From Natrinema marinum (GTDB lineage: Archaea > Halobacteriota > Halobacteria > Halobacteriales > Natrialbaceae), in the NCBI RefSeq assembly GCF_024296685.1, contig NZ_CP100763.1, positions 2,542,001 through 2,606,000 on the forward strand: a DNA stretch of 64,000 nt, read 5' to 3'. The position numbers were made by a program, and so were the translations under genes. This document shows positions 26,564 to 35,062 of this stretch, one piece after another. The notes below the pieces were generated by a model that was given only the letters and a program-made list of their open reading frames with translations, was not told the origin of the DNA and ran no database searches. The stretch's first letter is position 1. The number at the start of each line of letters is the position of its first letter.

Positions 26564-26937
26564 TAGACGATCTTTCGCTGGTCTTCCATCTCGAGGTACT
26601 CGATGTTCTCGTCGGGGGAGACGTCGGCGTCGTCGGGGATACGCATCGTGATGGTCTCGTAGGTCTCGAGGTCCATAACCTGCATGTCGTCGCCGTCGAC
26701 GGAGACGACCTGTCCGTTTTTGCGCTCGATGATCGGGACCCAGATCTTCGCGTCGACGGGCTGGGAGAGCGATCGCTTCTTGCCGTCGAAGACGCCCTCG
26801 GCTTCGACGCGGGCCTTCGCGCTGCCGTGTTTGCCCGGCTTCGCCGTCGAGTAGGCGTTGATCTTGCACGCCGCGTCGTCGATCATAACGTAGCTGCCTT
26901 CCTGGAGGTCGCGAACTTCGGTCTGCTGTTTCGCCAT
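26563..26937 (-). CDS. Translation factor aIF5A
   Basis: 124 residues of the eIF5A family: an SH3-like domain with the modification loop [11 protein letters not shown], where K36 is the hypusine/deoxyhypusine site, and a C-terminal OB fold. It helps ribosomes through difficult peptide bonds. It is first in a two-gene operon with the agmatinase. On the minus strand a ggtttatgca box lies about 25-30 bases before the ATG, a likely TATA element. Confidence 0.97.
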   Translation of the reverse strand: MAKQQTEVRDLQEGSYVMIDDAACKINAYSTAKPGKHGSAKARVEAEGVFDGKKRSLSQPVDAKIWVPIIERKNGQVVSVDGDDMQVMDLETYETITMRIPDDADVSPDENIEYLEMEDQRKIV

Positions 26938-27125
26938 ATCCCGGCGTAATCAACCGACGTGCATAAACCGTTTGGAATGGCCGCTACGGCGAGTTCAGGC
27001 CGACTGCGGGTTCGCTCCAACGTGCAGTGGAGGTTTCTTCGTCGCGCCCTCGATGGCGGTCCAGTCGTGACGGAGCGGCCGATCGTCGGCGATCGAGAGG
27101 CGACGCCGAACGTGGTGCCACCGTG

Positions 27126-29117
27126 TTATCGATGCCGACCGAGACTGTCGGGGACGAGCTCCGGTGTCAGCTCACCGGAACGACCCCCGTCCCAACCCTC
27201 GAGGGTCGCCTCGACCGCGTCAGCCTCGGCGACGAGTCGGTCGGTCGTGATCTGTGCCTCCTGACGGACGGCCTCGCGACCGACCCGACCGGCGAGATGC
27301 CGGACGTCGCGGATGCTGAACCCGGCCGTCGCGTCGGCCACGACGTCGATATCGACATCGTCGGCGACGATCCCACCAGGGAGCATCTCGTCTAAAATCG
27401 CAGCGCGGGTCGTGCCGTCCGGCGGTGGAACCTCGATCCGTTCGTCGAACGTGCCCGCGTGGAGCACGTCGATGTCCACCCGATCAACTGCCCGTGCGGT
27501 CCCGATGACGAGCACGTCGTCCTCGAGCGTCGGCAAGAGCGTCGCCAGCCGGGTCTTGATCCGGCGGGTCGTCCTCGACCCGCCCGAGACGGGCGCGAGT
27601 TCGTCGAGATCGTCGAGAAGGAGGACGCTCGGTGCGATCGAGCGCGCGTCCTCGACGATCTCTGCCACGCGGTCGGCCGGCTCGTCGACGCCCTCCCGAC
27701 GGAAGCGATCCGAACTGATCTCGACGATCGGGCGATCGAGTTCCGCGGCGATCGAGCGGGCGAGCGTCGTCTTCCCCGCGTCGGGCGGGCCATACAGCAA
27801 TGCGCCGTCGACGGGCGCGACACCGTGGCGTTCGTACCCGTCTGCGTTGCGAATCGGATCGAGAACCCGTCGTTCGACCGCAGCGGTGAGGTCGTTCATC
27901 CCCGGCAGGTCCGCGAACGAGACCTGTTCCTCGGTCGCCGACCGGCCGAGATCCTCGCCGAAGCGGCCCTCGTAGCGGTCGAGCCAGCCCGGAATGCTGG
28001 TATCGATCTCGTCGACGGCCCGAAGCAGGTGCGACTGCTCGACCGGCGACTCGTCGGCGATCGCGTGGCGGATAGCCACGTCGGCGAGGACCGTCACGTC
28101 GCTCGAGGCGTAGCCGGCGGTCGCGTCCGCGATCGCCTCGAGGGTCACGTCGTCGGCGACCGGCGCGTCCGCCAGCTCGAGGCGGAGGATTTCCAGGCGG
28201 GCTTGTCGGTCCGGCGGGGGCACCTCGACCCGTTCGTCGAACCGGCCCGAGCGCAGGATCGCGTCGTCGACATCGTCGAGGTAGTTCGTCGCCGCGAACA
28301 CGACGATCTCCGAGTCGTCCTGAGTCTCGAGTTCGGTCAGTAGCTGGTTGACCATCTGCTGTTCGCTCGTCGACATCCGTCCCGAGCGGTCGCTGGCGAT
28401 CGCGTCGATCTCGTCGATGAACACCAGACAGGGCTCGGTCTCGCGAGCGGCGTCGAACACCGTTGCGACGTTGTCGGCGGCCTCGCCGATGTACTTGCTC
28501 GTCACGTCGGAGGGCGTGACCTCGATGTAGTTGTAGTCGGTCTCGGCCGCGACCGCGCTCGCGACGAAGGTCTTTCCACAGCCGGGCGGGCCGTGGAACA
28601 GGACGCCGTTGACGGCACCGATCCCGTAGTGGTCGTACACGTCTCGCCGCGTCAGCGGGTCGATCACCCGATCGTGTAACGTGTCCGTGAGCGCGTCCAT
28701 CCCGCCCACGTCCGAGAAGTCGTGGCCCGGCGGATCCGTATCGAGTTCGTTCGCGTCGAGTGCGGTGTCGTCGCTCGCTCCCTCACTGCCGCCCGACCCG
28801 TTCCCCAGCCCATCGTCGGAGGGGGAGCCGCGAACGGCCGCGGCGTCGCTCCGACGCGCGACGAACAGCCACGCCAGGGTCGCCGTCGGTGGTGCGAAGA
28901 CGAGCGCCGGCTCGCGCGTCAGGGCAAAGCCCGCGAGACCGGCGACGTACGCCAACCCGAGAAGCAACCGGTCGATCTGCGCGGACGCAACCCAGGCCAC
29001 CGTCCGGAGAACGACCGCGAGCGTCCCGAACGTAAGCACGGCAGCCAAAAGCGCGTTCGGCCCCGGAACGAGCCCACCCCACGTGTTACTCTGTGCGAGA
29101 CTCAGCAGTACAAACAT
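27126..29117 (-). CDS. Membrane-anchored tandem AAA ATPase (Cdc48-like)
   Basis: 663 residues. Two or three hydrophobic helices (about 20-90) replace the usual Cdc48 N-domain and are followed by an acidic linker. Domain D1 is complete: Walker A GPPGCGKT (176-183), Walker B LVFIDEID (231-238), arginine finger RSGRFDER. Domain D2 keeps Walker A GPPDAGKT (443-450), but Walker B is LLLDDLDE and the finger position reads HAGTFDER, so Arg is lost. D2 may bind but hydrolyse ATP poorly or lack inter-subunit sensing. It probably unfolds or extracts membrane proteins. No partner protease is adjacent. Confidence 0.88.
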   Translation of the reverse strand: MFVLLSLAQSNTWGGLVPGPNALLAAVLTFGTLAVVLRTVAWVASAQIDRLLLGLAYVAGLAGFALTREPALVFAPPTATLAWLFVARRSDAAAVRGSPSDDGLGNGSGGSEGASDDTALDANELDTDPPGHDFSDVGGMDALTDTLHDRVIDPLTRRDVYDHYGIGAVNGVLFHGPPGCGKTFVASAVAAETDYNYIEVTPSDVTSKYIGEAADNVATVFDAARETEPCLVFIDEIDAIASDRSGRMSTSEQQMVNQLLTELETQDDSEIVVFAATNYLDDVDDAILRSGRFDERVEVPPPDRQARLEILRLELADAPVADDVTLEAIADATAGYASSDVTVLADVAIRHAIADESPVEQSHLLRAVDEIDTSIPGWLDRYEGRFGEDLGRSATEEQVSFADLPGMNDLTAAVERRVLDPIRNADGYERHGVAPVDGALLYGPPDAGKTTLARSIAAELDRPIVEISSDRFRREGVDEPADRVAEIVEDARSIAPSVLLLDDLDELAPVSGGSRTTRRIKTRLATLLPTLEDDVLVIGTARAVDRVDIDVLHAGTFDERIEVPPPDGTTRAAILDEMLPGGIVADDVDIDVVADATAGFSIRDVRHLAGRVGREAVRQEAQITTDRLVAEADAVEATLEGWDGGRSGELTPELVPDSLGRHR

Positions 29118-29512
29118 TACGCGGTAATTGATGCGAAGTTAACATAACGATTCTGGTCTCGAGCGCGGACGGCATAGTCCGCCGGGGGTACGATGGCGCG
29201 AGCGGTCGAGTCCGACCAAAATCCGACGACGGCGATCCGGGGCTCGAGCACTGGTCACGGCCCCGACTCGGAAATCGGGGACGGCGGACGCTCCCGACCG
29301 ATCGAGTCGATAGCCGAATCCCATATATTTTCATGGGTGTGTCCGAAACCCGGAACCGTCCGGGTAAAAAACTCACATCCAGGCTGGACCGAGCTCCTCA
29401 AAGGCGTCCAGTCCAACCCGGACTTCTTCGGTTTGCGATACCGTCTCAAAGAGTTACTGGCTAGCGACAGGAGTGGGGCCGGATCGACGACACGAATCCA
29501 ACCGCCCCCGCC
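29118..29512. other. 395-bp intergenic stretch with a TATA-like box and hairpins
   Basis: No secure gene. An atatatttt box lies at 29323-29331. Downstream are two short stems: acccgg/ccgggt (about 29348-29365) followed by six A, and ctggac/gtccag (about 29384-29411). In one frame from GTG 29337 the codons read a protein-like segment (TELLKGVQSNPDFFGLRYRL), but it runs on into the antisense of the next gene. A small RNA or a small or decayed protein gene is possible. Confidence 0.35.
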
Positions 29513-30598
29513 TCACACGCTCGAGTCCCACCGAAATCCCACAGCGTCGGCCGGCGGCTCGAGCGGACTCGCCGGGAGTCCGTCCCCGACGGTGGGGTCG
29601 TTGTACGCACGCGGGGCGACATCGTTTGGCCCGCCAGGATAGCAAAGCGAGGCGAGCGTCTGGATCTGCCCGCGCCCGACGCCGAGTTCGAACTGGCCGC
29701 CACCGTACATCCTGATCCCGCGCTCCTCGCAGTGGGCGATCGTCTCGGCGAGCGACTCGAGCGAGCCGAACCGCGACGGTTTGATGTTCAGCCACTCGGG
29801 TTCCCACGGCAGTGCCTCGACGTCGTCGAGGCCGTGGATCGGCGCATCCCACGAGACCCGTGCGCGAACGTCGGGATCCTCGAACGGCGGCCGCGTCTCG
29901 TCGGTCAACGCCGGGTCCTCGACGACGGCGTCCGGGAACGACTCGAGGACGAGGTCGTACAGCTCCGGGTCGGCGGGAACGTCGACATCGGTCCCCTCGT
30001 ACTGCCCTTTCAGGTCGAGGATGCGGACCGCGTCCGTCCCGACCGTGTCGTCGATGGCGGCGACGAGGTCCGCGTCCCACTCGGGGGTCGGATCGAGTTT
30101 GAACGCGAGCGCCGGCACTTGCTCGCGAATCGCCTCGAGACGGCCGGTCGTGGGGGGATCGCCCAGCCGGGTGCTGGCAACGAAGCGGGCCGGCTCGAGC
30201 GATCGGTCGAGCGCCGTCGCGATATCGGTCTCGGCCTGTCGGAGCGCGAGGTCCAGCGCGGCGCTCTCGACGCCCCAGCGCCGGTAGTTCCGGAAGACCT
30301 CGCGGTCGGGCGCGCCGCCCGGAAAGAGGTCGAGATCGGCGAGCCGGTCGGAAAACGAGTCGACGGTGTACTCGCCGGTCAGGTCCGGCAATCCCGTCTC
30401 CGCCAGCCGGTCGTGATCCGCTGTCTCGTACGTAACGTCCTCGCCGCGCCCGGTGACCGTCCCGTCGCCCGCAGCCGGCCCCGCGAGGGCGATTTCGGTC
30501 GTCACGCGGGTGAACTCGCTCGAGGTCTCGCGCTCGAGTCGGTCGAGCGAGACGGACTCGATCGTCACTGGAAGATCGGCGATGAGATCGTACTCCAT
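29513..30598 (-). CDS. Enolase-superfamily enzyme of unknown reaction
   Basis: 361 residues with an N-terminal capping domain and a barrel. Residues that fit enolase-superfamily catalysis are K168 (AFKLDP), D195 (ILDLKGQY), E227 (VVEDPAL), D251 (SWDAPIHG) and K273 (LNIKPSRFGSL), plus E304 in GGGQFELGVG. These enzymes abstract a proton alpha to a carboxylate using Mg2+. The active-site spacing is like muconate-lactonizing or dipeptide-epimerase relatives, but no subgroup can be named. It starts 50 bases after the asparagine-synthetase-like gene on the same strand, likely one operon. Confidence 0.8.
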   Translation of the reverse strand: MEYDLIADLPVTIESVSLDRLERETSSEFTRVTTEIALAGPAAGDGTVTGRGEDVTYETADHDRLAETGLPDLTGEYTVDSFSDRLADLDLFPGGAPDREVFRNYRRWGVESAALDLALRQAETDIATALDRSLEPARFVASTRLGDPPTTGRLEAIREQVPALAFKLDPTPEWDADLVAAIDDTVGTDAVRILDLKGQYEGTDVDVPADPELYDLVLESFPDAVVEDPALTDETRPPFEDPDVRARVSWDAPIHGLDDVEALPWEPEWLNIKPSRFGSLESLAETIAHCEERGIRMYGGGQFELGVGRGQIQTLASLCYPGGPNDVAPRAYNDPTVGDGLPASPLEPPADAVGFRWDSSV

Positions 30599-30648
30599 AC
30601 CCTGTCTTTGCTCCCGGGACGGAAAGAGGTACGTCGTCGGTCCAGCGC

Positions 30649-32325
30649 TCAGACCGTCTCGGCGTCGGATCGCGGTGTACGCGTACTCGAGGGGATCGAC
30701 ACGGTCCGACTGTGCGGTGCCGGCTCGAGGTCGTCGGATCGCAGGACGCGGTCGCGCCAAATCGCGTAGCCGGCGAGGTTCCAGGCGAGGCCGGGTGAGC
30801 GGTCGACGAGGTCGCCATCGACGGCCGGCGCGAACTCGGGGACCGGGTAGCGGTCGAAAACGGCCTCGAGCGGGCCCGAAGAGAGGAACCGCTCGGCCGG
30901 GAAGTTGCCGTTGCCCTTCGGCTTGCTTCGGTCGTACTCGGGGTACCACTCGCCGAGGAGGTTTTTGGGAACGTGTTTGGGCTCGCCGTCGCGGACGTAC
31001 CGCTCGGGCGAATCGAGGCCGAGGGCGAGTTCGGCGACCGCCTTGCCGGCGAAGGGCGTGTACATCTCGCGGCCGCGGGCGAGTCCCGCCTGCCGCCAGA
31101 CGGTGACGGCGTCCTCGCAGAAGAAGTCGACCCACTGGCCGACGTGGACGTGCTGGGCGTAGCGGTCGCCCACCGCGTCGGGAACGCGGGCCATCGCGTA
31201 CTCGTAGCGCGCTCGCTGTCGCCGCTCGAACGCCCGTCGTCCGATCGCATCGACGGCCGACGGCACGTCGGTGTAGAGGGCGAACAGCAGCGCCTGGCCG
31301 TCGGGATCCGACGGATGGCACTCGAGTTTGGCGAGCGCGTCGCGGTGGCGCCGGAGCTTCTCGGCGACGGGCGGCACGTACCGGAGGTGGCGCGTGCGCC
31401 ACACCGTACGGGCGAGCTCGAGCTGGCCGCCGAGCCCGAAGACGGCGTCGGCGACCTGACCGCTGACGACCGTATCGGCGTCGAACTCGCGGTAGATCCC
31501 GTCGAACGTCGGCGTCTGGAGCTGGTGGGGCGGCATCCCCAGCGCGTCGACGGTCGCCTCGAGGCGCTCGAGATAGTCGGACTCGGCCATCTCGACGACC
31601 TCGCGGTCGGTCTCGACGAGGTCGTTCGCGCGGTCGGCGTACTCGCGTTCGAACGCCAGTTCGGGCGTGTCGAACGAACCGGTGACGCTCTCGGTCGGGT
31701 TCGTCAGGTAGGGCTCGAGCACCGTCGAGTCGACGCCGCCGGAAAGCATGAGCGACGCCTCGTCCGCGATGGGGGCACAGACGGCCGACAGCACCTCGTC
31801 GAGCCGCTCGTGTGCGCTCGCGGCCGAGCGTCCCGATTCGGGCTCGAGCGTCTCCGTCAGGTCGGTCCGCGGGGTCGTCTCGCCGGGCGACCAGGTGAGC
31901 GTCTCGCCGTGGCCGAGCCGGTGGATCCGGTCGACGTAGGAGTCGATCGGCGTCGTCCGGTAGAGCAGGTGATCGGCTTTCGCGCGGGCCGAGACCGTCC
32001 GGTCGGCCGGCTCGAGGCGGGCGAGCGCGTTCCGAAAGAGGTCGGTCAGGACGGGCTCGCCGCTCGAGTCCAGGCAGTAGAACACCTCGTAGGCCGACGT
32101 AATCCCGCGGTGGGCGCGGACCGTCGGCTCGTCCGACCGCTCCGAGAGGCAGACGATGGTTCCCTCGCCGGGCAGCGAGCCGTGGAGGTCTCGGGCCGTC
32201 TCGAAGTCCGCGCCGTCCTCGATCGCAGTTCGAAGGTCGCGCGTGTGCGTTCCCCAGACGATCCAGCGCCGACCGTCTCGCGAGACGACGGCGGCGTTCG
32301 GATTCGCGAGCAGTACCGTGGCCAT
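30649..32325 (-). CDS. Asparagine-synthetase-like ATP pyrophosphatase without glutaminase cysteine
   Basis: 558 residues. The C-terminal synthetase domain has the PP-loop SGGVDS (195-200) and later SGQVADAVFG, HVGQWVDFF and YTPFAGKAVAELAL segments of class B asparagine synthetases. The N-terminal domain starts MATVLLANPN, so the Ntn Cys2 nucleophile is absent and glutamine-derived ammonia is not expected. The family uses ATP to activate a carboxylate as acyl-adenylate; beta-lactam synthetase is a known example without the cysteine. With the enolase-superfamily gene it may form a small biosynthetic pathway. The substrate is unknown. Confidence 0.82.
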   Translation of the reverse strand: MATVLLANPNAAVVSRDGRRWIVWGTHTRDLRTAIEDGADFETARDLHGSLPGEGTIVCLSERSDEPTVRAHRGITSAYEVFYCLDSSGEPVLTDLFRNALARLEPADRTVSARAKADHLLYRTTPIDSYVDRIHRLGHGETLTWSPGETTPRTDLTETLEPESGRSAASAHERLDEVLSAVCAPIADEASLMLSGGVDSTVLEPYLTNPTESVTGSFDTPELAFEREYADRANDLVETDREVVEMAESDYLERLEATVDALGMPPHQLQTPTFDGIYREFDADTVVSGQVADAVFGLGGQLELARTVWRTRHLRYVPPVAEKLRRHRDALAKLECHPSDPDGQALLFALYTDVPSAVDAIGRRAFERRQRARYEYAMARVPDAVGDRYAQHVHVGQWVDFFCEDAVTVWRQAGLARGREMYTPFAGKAVAELALGLDSPERYVRDGEPKHVPKNLLGEWYPEYDRSKPKGNGNFPAERFLSSGPLEAVFDRYPVPEFAPAVDGDLVDRSPGLAWNLAGYAIWRDRVLRSDDLEPAPHSRTVSIPSSTRTPRSDAETV

Positions 32326-32410
32326 TACCGCCCCGGACCGGTCGCGGCGACATTGTTATGCGACGGATACTTCACTCGTGACAACAGTCAGGCTGCGGTG
32401 AACGGAGCGC

Positions 32411-34088
32411 TCACTCCTCGCCGCGGCGCTGGCGCAGGTTCTGGCGGGTAAACTGCGGCCGCGCGCCGATCGATTTGGGGGTGCGAAACGACCGGTACAA
32501 CTGAATCACGACGACCACCGAGAAGACCGCCGCGACGATCGACGCGCGGGGCGCCTCGAGCGCGTACAACACGCCGGTCGAGAACAGCGACATCGTCAGC
32601 AGCATGCCGTAGACCAGCCGCTTCGCGAGCGTATCGAAGACTCGCTCTTCGTCCTCGAGGCCGATACGGACGTAGAGGTCGTCCCGGTCGAGCCGGTCGA
32701 GCGTGCGTTCGGCCTTGGGCGCGAGTCGGGTCAGCGATTCGCCCGACCGGCGAAGCTGCCGGCCGGTCTCGTCGACGTACTGCCGGATCGATTCCTCGCG
32801 ATAGCCCTCCTCGGTGAGGTAGTCGGTCGCCGTCGAGATGAAGTCGAAGTCCTCGTCCAAGGTGACACAGACTCCCTCGACGACGGTCGCGACTCGCAAC
32901 ACGAGTGCGAGGTTCTTGGGCAGCCGGAAGGGGAAGGCGTAGATCGAGTCCTCGATCTGGCCGACGATCTGGTTGACCCGGTACTGCTCGACGTCCTCGC
33001 CGCGGGCGTCTTGGATGGCGATCTCCATCACCTCGGCCATCACGCCGCGGTCGGCGTCGGGACTCAGGGTGCCGATCTCGACTAAGGCGTCCAAGATGCC
33101 GTCGATATCCTGGTTCGCGACGGCGACGTAGAAGTCGACGATCTTCTCCTGGACGAACGGGTCGACCCGCCCCGACATGCCGAAGTCGTAGAAGACGATT
33201 CGGCCGTCGTCGGTCACCGCGAGATTTCCGGGATGGGGATCGGCGTGGAAGACCCCGTCGTCGATGATCATCTGTAGATACGACCGCTCTAAATTCTCCG
33301 CAACCGTCGTCCGGTCGATCCCCTTGCGCTCGAGTGCCTCGAGGTCGTTGATCTTCGTCCCCGCGACGTACTCCATCGTCAGCACGCGCGGCCCGGAGTG
33401 GCTCTCGATCACGTCGGGGATGACGAAGCGGTCGTCGCCGGCGAAGTTCTCCCGGATCTCGACTAACATCTCCGCCTCGCGCTCGTAGTCCATCTCCTCG
33501 CGGATCGTCTTCGAGAACTCCTCGGCGAGGTTCTCGAGTGAGAACGCGCGGGCGTCGTCGACGAAGTACAGCAGGATCGGCAGCGACCACTTGACGACCC
33601 GCAGATCGGCTCGGACGAGGGCCTCGATGTTCGGGCGGCGGACCTTCACCGCGACCTCGCGGCCGCCCTCGAGCCGAGCGCGATAGACCTGCCCGAGGCT
33701 CGCGCCGCTGATCGGGTCGCTATCGAACGACGCGAAGCGCTCGTCGACGGGGCCGAGTTCGTCCTCGAGAACGGCACGCGCCTCGGGCCACGGTGCCGGC
33801 GGTACGTTGTCTTGCAGCGCCGAGAGCACGTCGATGTACGCCGGCGGGAGCACGTCCGGCCGGGTCGACAACAACTGGCCGAGCTTGATGAACGTCGGCC
33901 CGAGCGTCAGCAGCGACTCGAGCAACACCTCGGCGCGGTGGCGATGGGTCTCGGCGTCGACCTGCCGGCGGCGACCGAACAGCAGGAAGCGCCGCCGGTC
34001 GCGGGCGTAGGCGAGCAACAGCGGCAGGAACTGCCACGCGACGAGAACGAACCGCTTGTAGGCGCGGAGTGAGGCCAGCCTCGGTCAC
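32411..34088 (-). pseudogene. ABC1/UbiB/AarF-family kinase with an apparent 5' frameshift
   Basis: From TTG 34018 the frame reads 535 residues with the full ABC1 atypical kinase: LGPTFIKLGQLLSTRPDVLP (KxGQ), ASLGQVYRARLEGG, VAVKVRRP, HADPHPGNL, YDFGMSG, and two C-terminal membrane helices. Upstream codons in this frame continue to read family-like RLASLRAYKRFVLVAWQFLP but have no usual start codon. GTG 34086-34088, six bases after the hsp20 stop, would start MTRLASLRAYKRF if one base near 34082 were removed. So there is either a 1-base insertion, a sequencing error or a start at TTG. The catalytic core is intact. Confidence 0.75.
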
Positions 34089-34094
34089 CCCGTG

Positions 34095-34457
34095 TTACTC
34101 GTCCTCGTCGACGATGTCGATCGTCGTCTCGCCGCTGGCTCCGCGTTTCGGGAGGGTGAGCTCTAAGACGCCCCGGTCGATCGTCGCCTCGGCGTTGGCG
34201 TCGGAGGCGTCGTCGGGCAGCGGCAGGTCGACGTCGAGAAAGAGCGAGCGGTTCTCCTCGAGGTATCGATAGTCGCCGGCGGGGGATTTCTCCCGGCGAG
34301 CGTCGATGAAGATCCGGCCGTCCTCGATCGCGATATCGAGCGACTCGGCGGCGACCCCCGGCACGTCGAGGACGAGCAGGTAGGCGTCCTCGCTCTCGAG
34401 TAGATCGAAGAAGACATCCTCCGAGAGGTCCCGCAACGCGTCGCGGAGCGCTGACAT
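34095..34457 (-). CDS. Hsp20/alpha-crystallin small heat shock protein
   Basis: 120 residues. The alpha-crystallin domain is recognisable by AYLLVLDVPGV, the IDARREKSPAGDY turn and the C-terminal VLELTLPKRG (G-V-L-x-hydrophobic pattern). Strongly acidic, as expected for a halophile. ATP-independent chaperone that binds unfolding proteins. It starts at ATG 34457 (MSALRDALRDLSED) and precedes the ABC1 kinase gene by six bases, so both are probably one transcript. Confidence 0.88.
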   Translation of the reverse strand: MSALRDALRDLSEDVFFDLLESEDAYLLVLDVPGVAAESLDIAIEDGRIFIDARREKSPAGDYRYLEENRSLFLDVDLPLPDDASDANAEATIDRGVLELTLPKRGASGETTIDIVDEDE

Positions 34458-34607
34458 GGATACAGGTTCGAACGCCGATACGAAAAACCCCGCGGTCGCG
34501 GCGATTCGTCGTGCGGTCATCCCGGCCCTCGAGGCGGCAGATCACACTGAGCGTTCCTACAATTACGTTCTGTGTATATTTATGGGTGAGCGACAGCACC
34601 ACACCAT

Positions 34608-34784
34608 ATGGATCGTGGGGTTCGTCGCCGGCTCGATGTTCTCATCGCGCTCGTGTCTGGCCTGCTTGGGATCGTCCTCACAGTCATCTACTTCAGCGAA
34701 CGAATAGGGGCGTTCGTCCTCGTCCTCTCGTTTTTCGTCGCGATGGGGATCGGCGTCTCGGCGCTGTGGTACGTAGAGGGGTGA
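34608..34784 (+). CDS. 58-residue two-helix membrane protein
   Basis: An ATG at 34608 opens a small frame: a basic start (MDRGVRRRLD), two hydrophobic helices (VLIALVSGLLGIVLTVIYF and a second ending FFVAMGIGVSALWY) joined by SERIGA, and a short EG tail. The positive N-terminus and helix spacing look like a real small membrane protein of haloarchaea. A tgtgtatattta TATA-like box lies about 30 bases before the start. Function unknown. Confidence 0.65.
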   Translation: MDRGVRRRLDVLIALVSGLLGIVLTVIYFSERIGAFVLVLSFFVAMGIGVSALWYVEG

Positions 34785-34874
34785 GCTGCTCGGGTTCTCG
34801 AGTGAATAGCAGAGTCGGATCGAACGCGATCGTGTGAAACGAAGCGTCCTGCGATCACGGCAACAGGGCTTGGC

Positions 34875-34979
34875 CACGCCCTCCCCAGCCGACTCGCTCA
34901 CTCCGTTCGCTCGTCCCTCGCGTGCCGTTGGGCGGACGGTTCGCCGTCGGCGAACCGTCGCACAGCACGCGCCACCGTC
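34875..34979. repeat. Dispersed palindromic-type element, copy B
   Basis: Shares the cacgccct start, actcgctcactc centre and cacagcacgcgccaccg end with copy A at 25568-25650. It carries an extra perfect 11-bp hairpin (34935-34945 and 34949-34959, 3-base loop). It lies 84 bases upstream of moeA. Confidence 0.7.
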
Positions 34980-35062
34980 TCCAGCAGATCGGATCGGCCC
35001 GAACCCCGACTGCTCGAGCCGGGTCCCCCACGCTTTTGGCGTCTCACGACTCGAGTCAGGGT

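Noticed and set aside
29340-29470. tRNA or SRP RNA gene
   Set aside because: Stems are short, and no T-loop or CCA-like end, nor the known SRP core motifs, could be aligned.
29513-32353. A 946-codon single protein spanning the enolase-like and synthetase-like genes
   Set aside because: Its N-terminal two thirds are the antisense-like shadow frame of the synthetase gene; the two genes are separate frames with their own starts.
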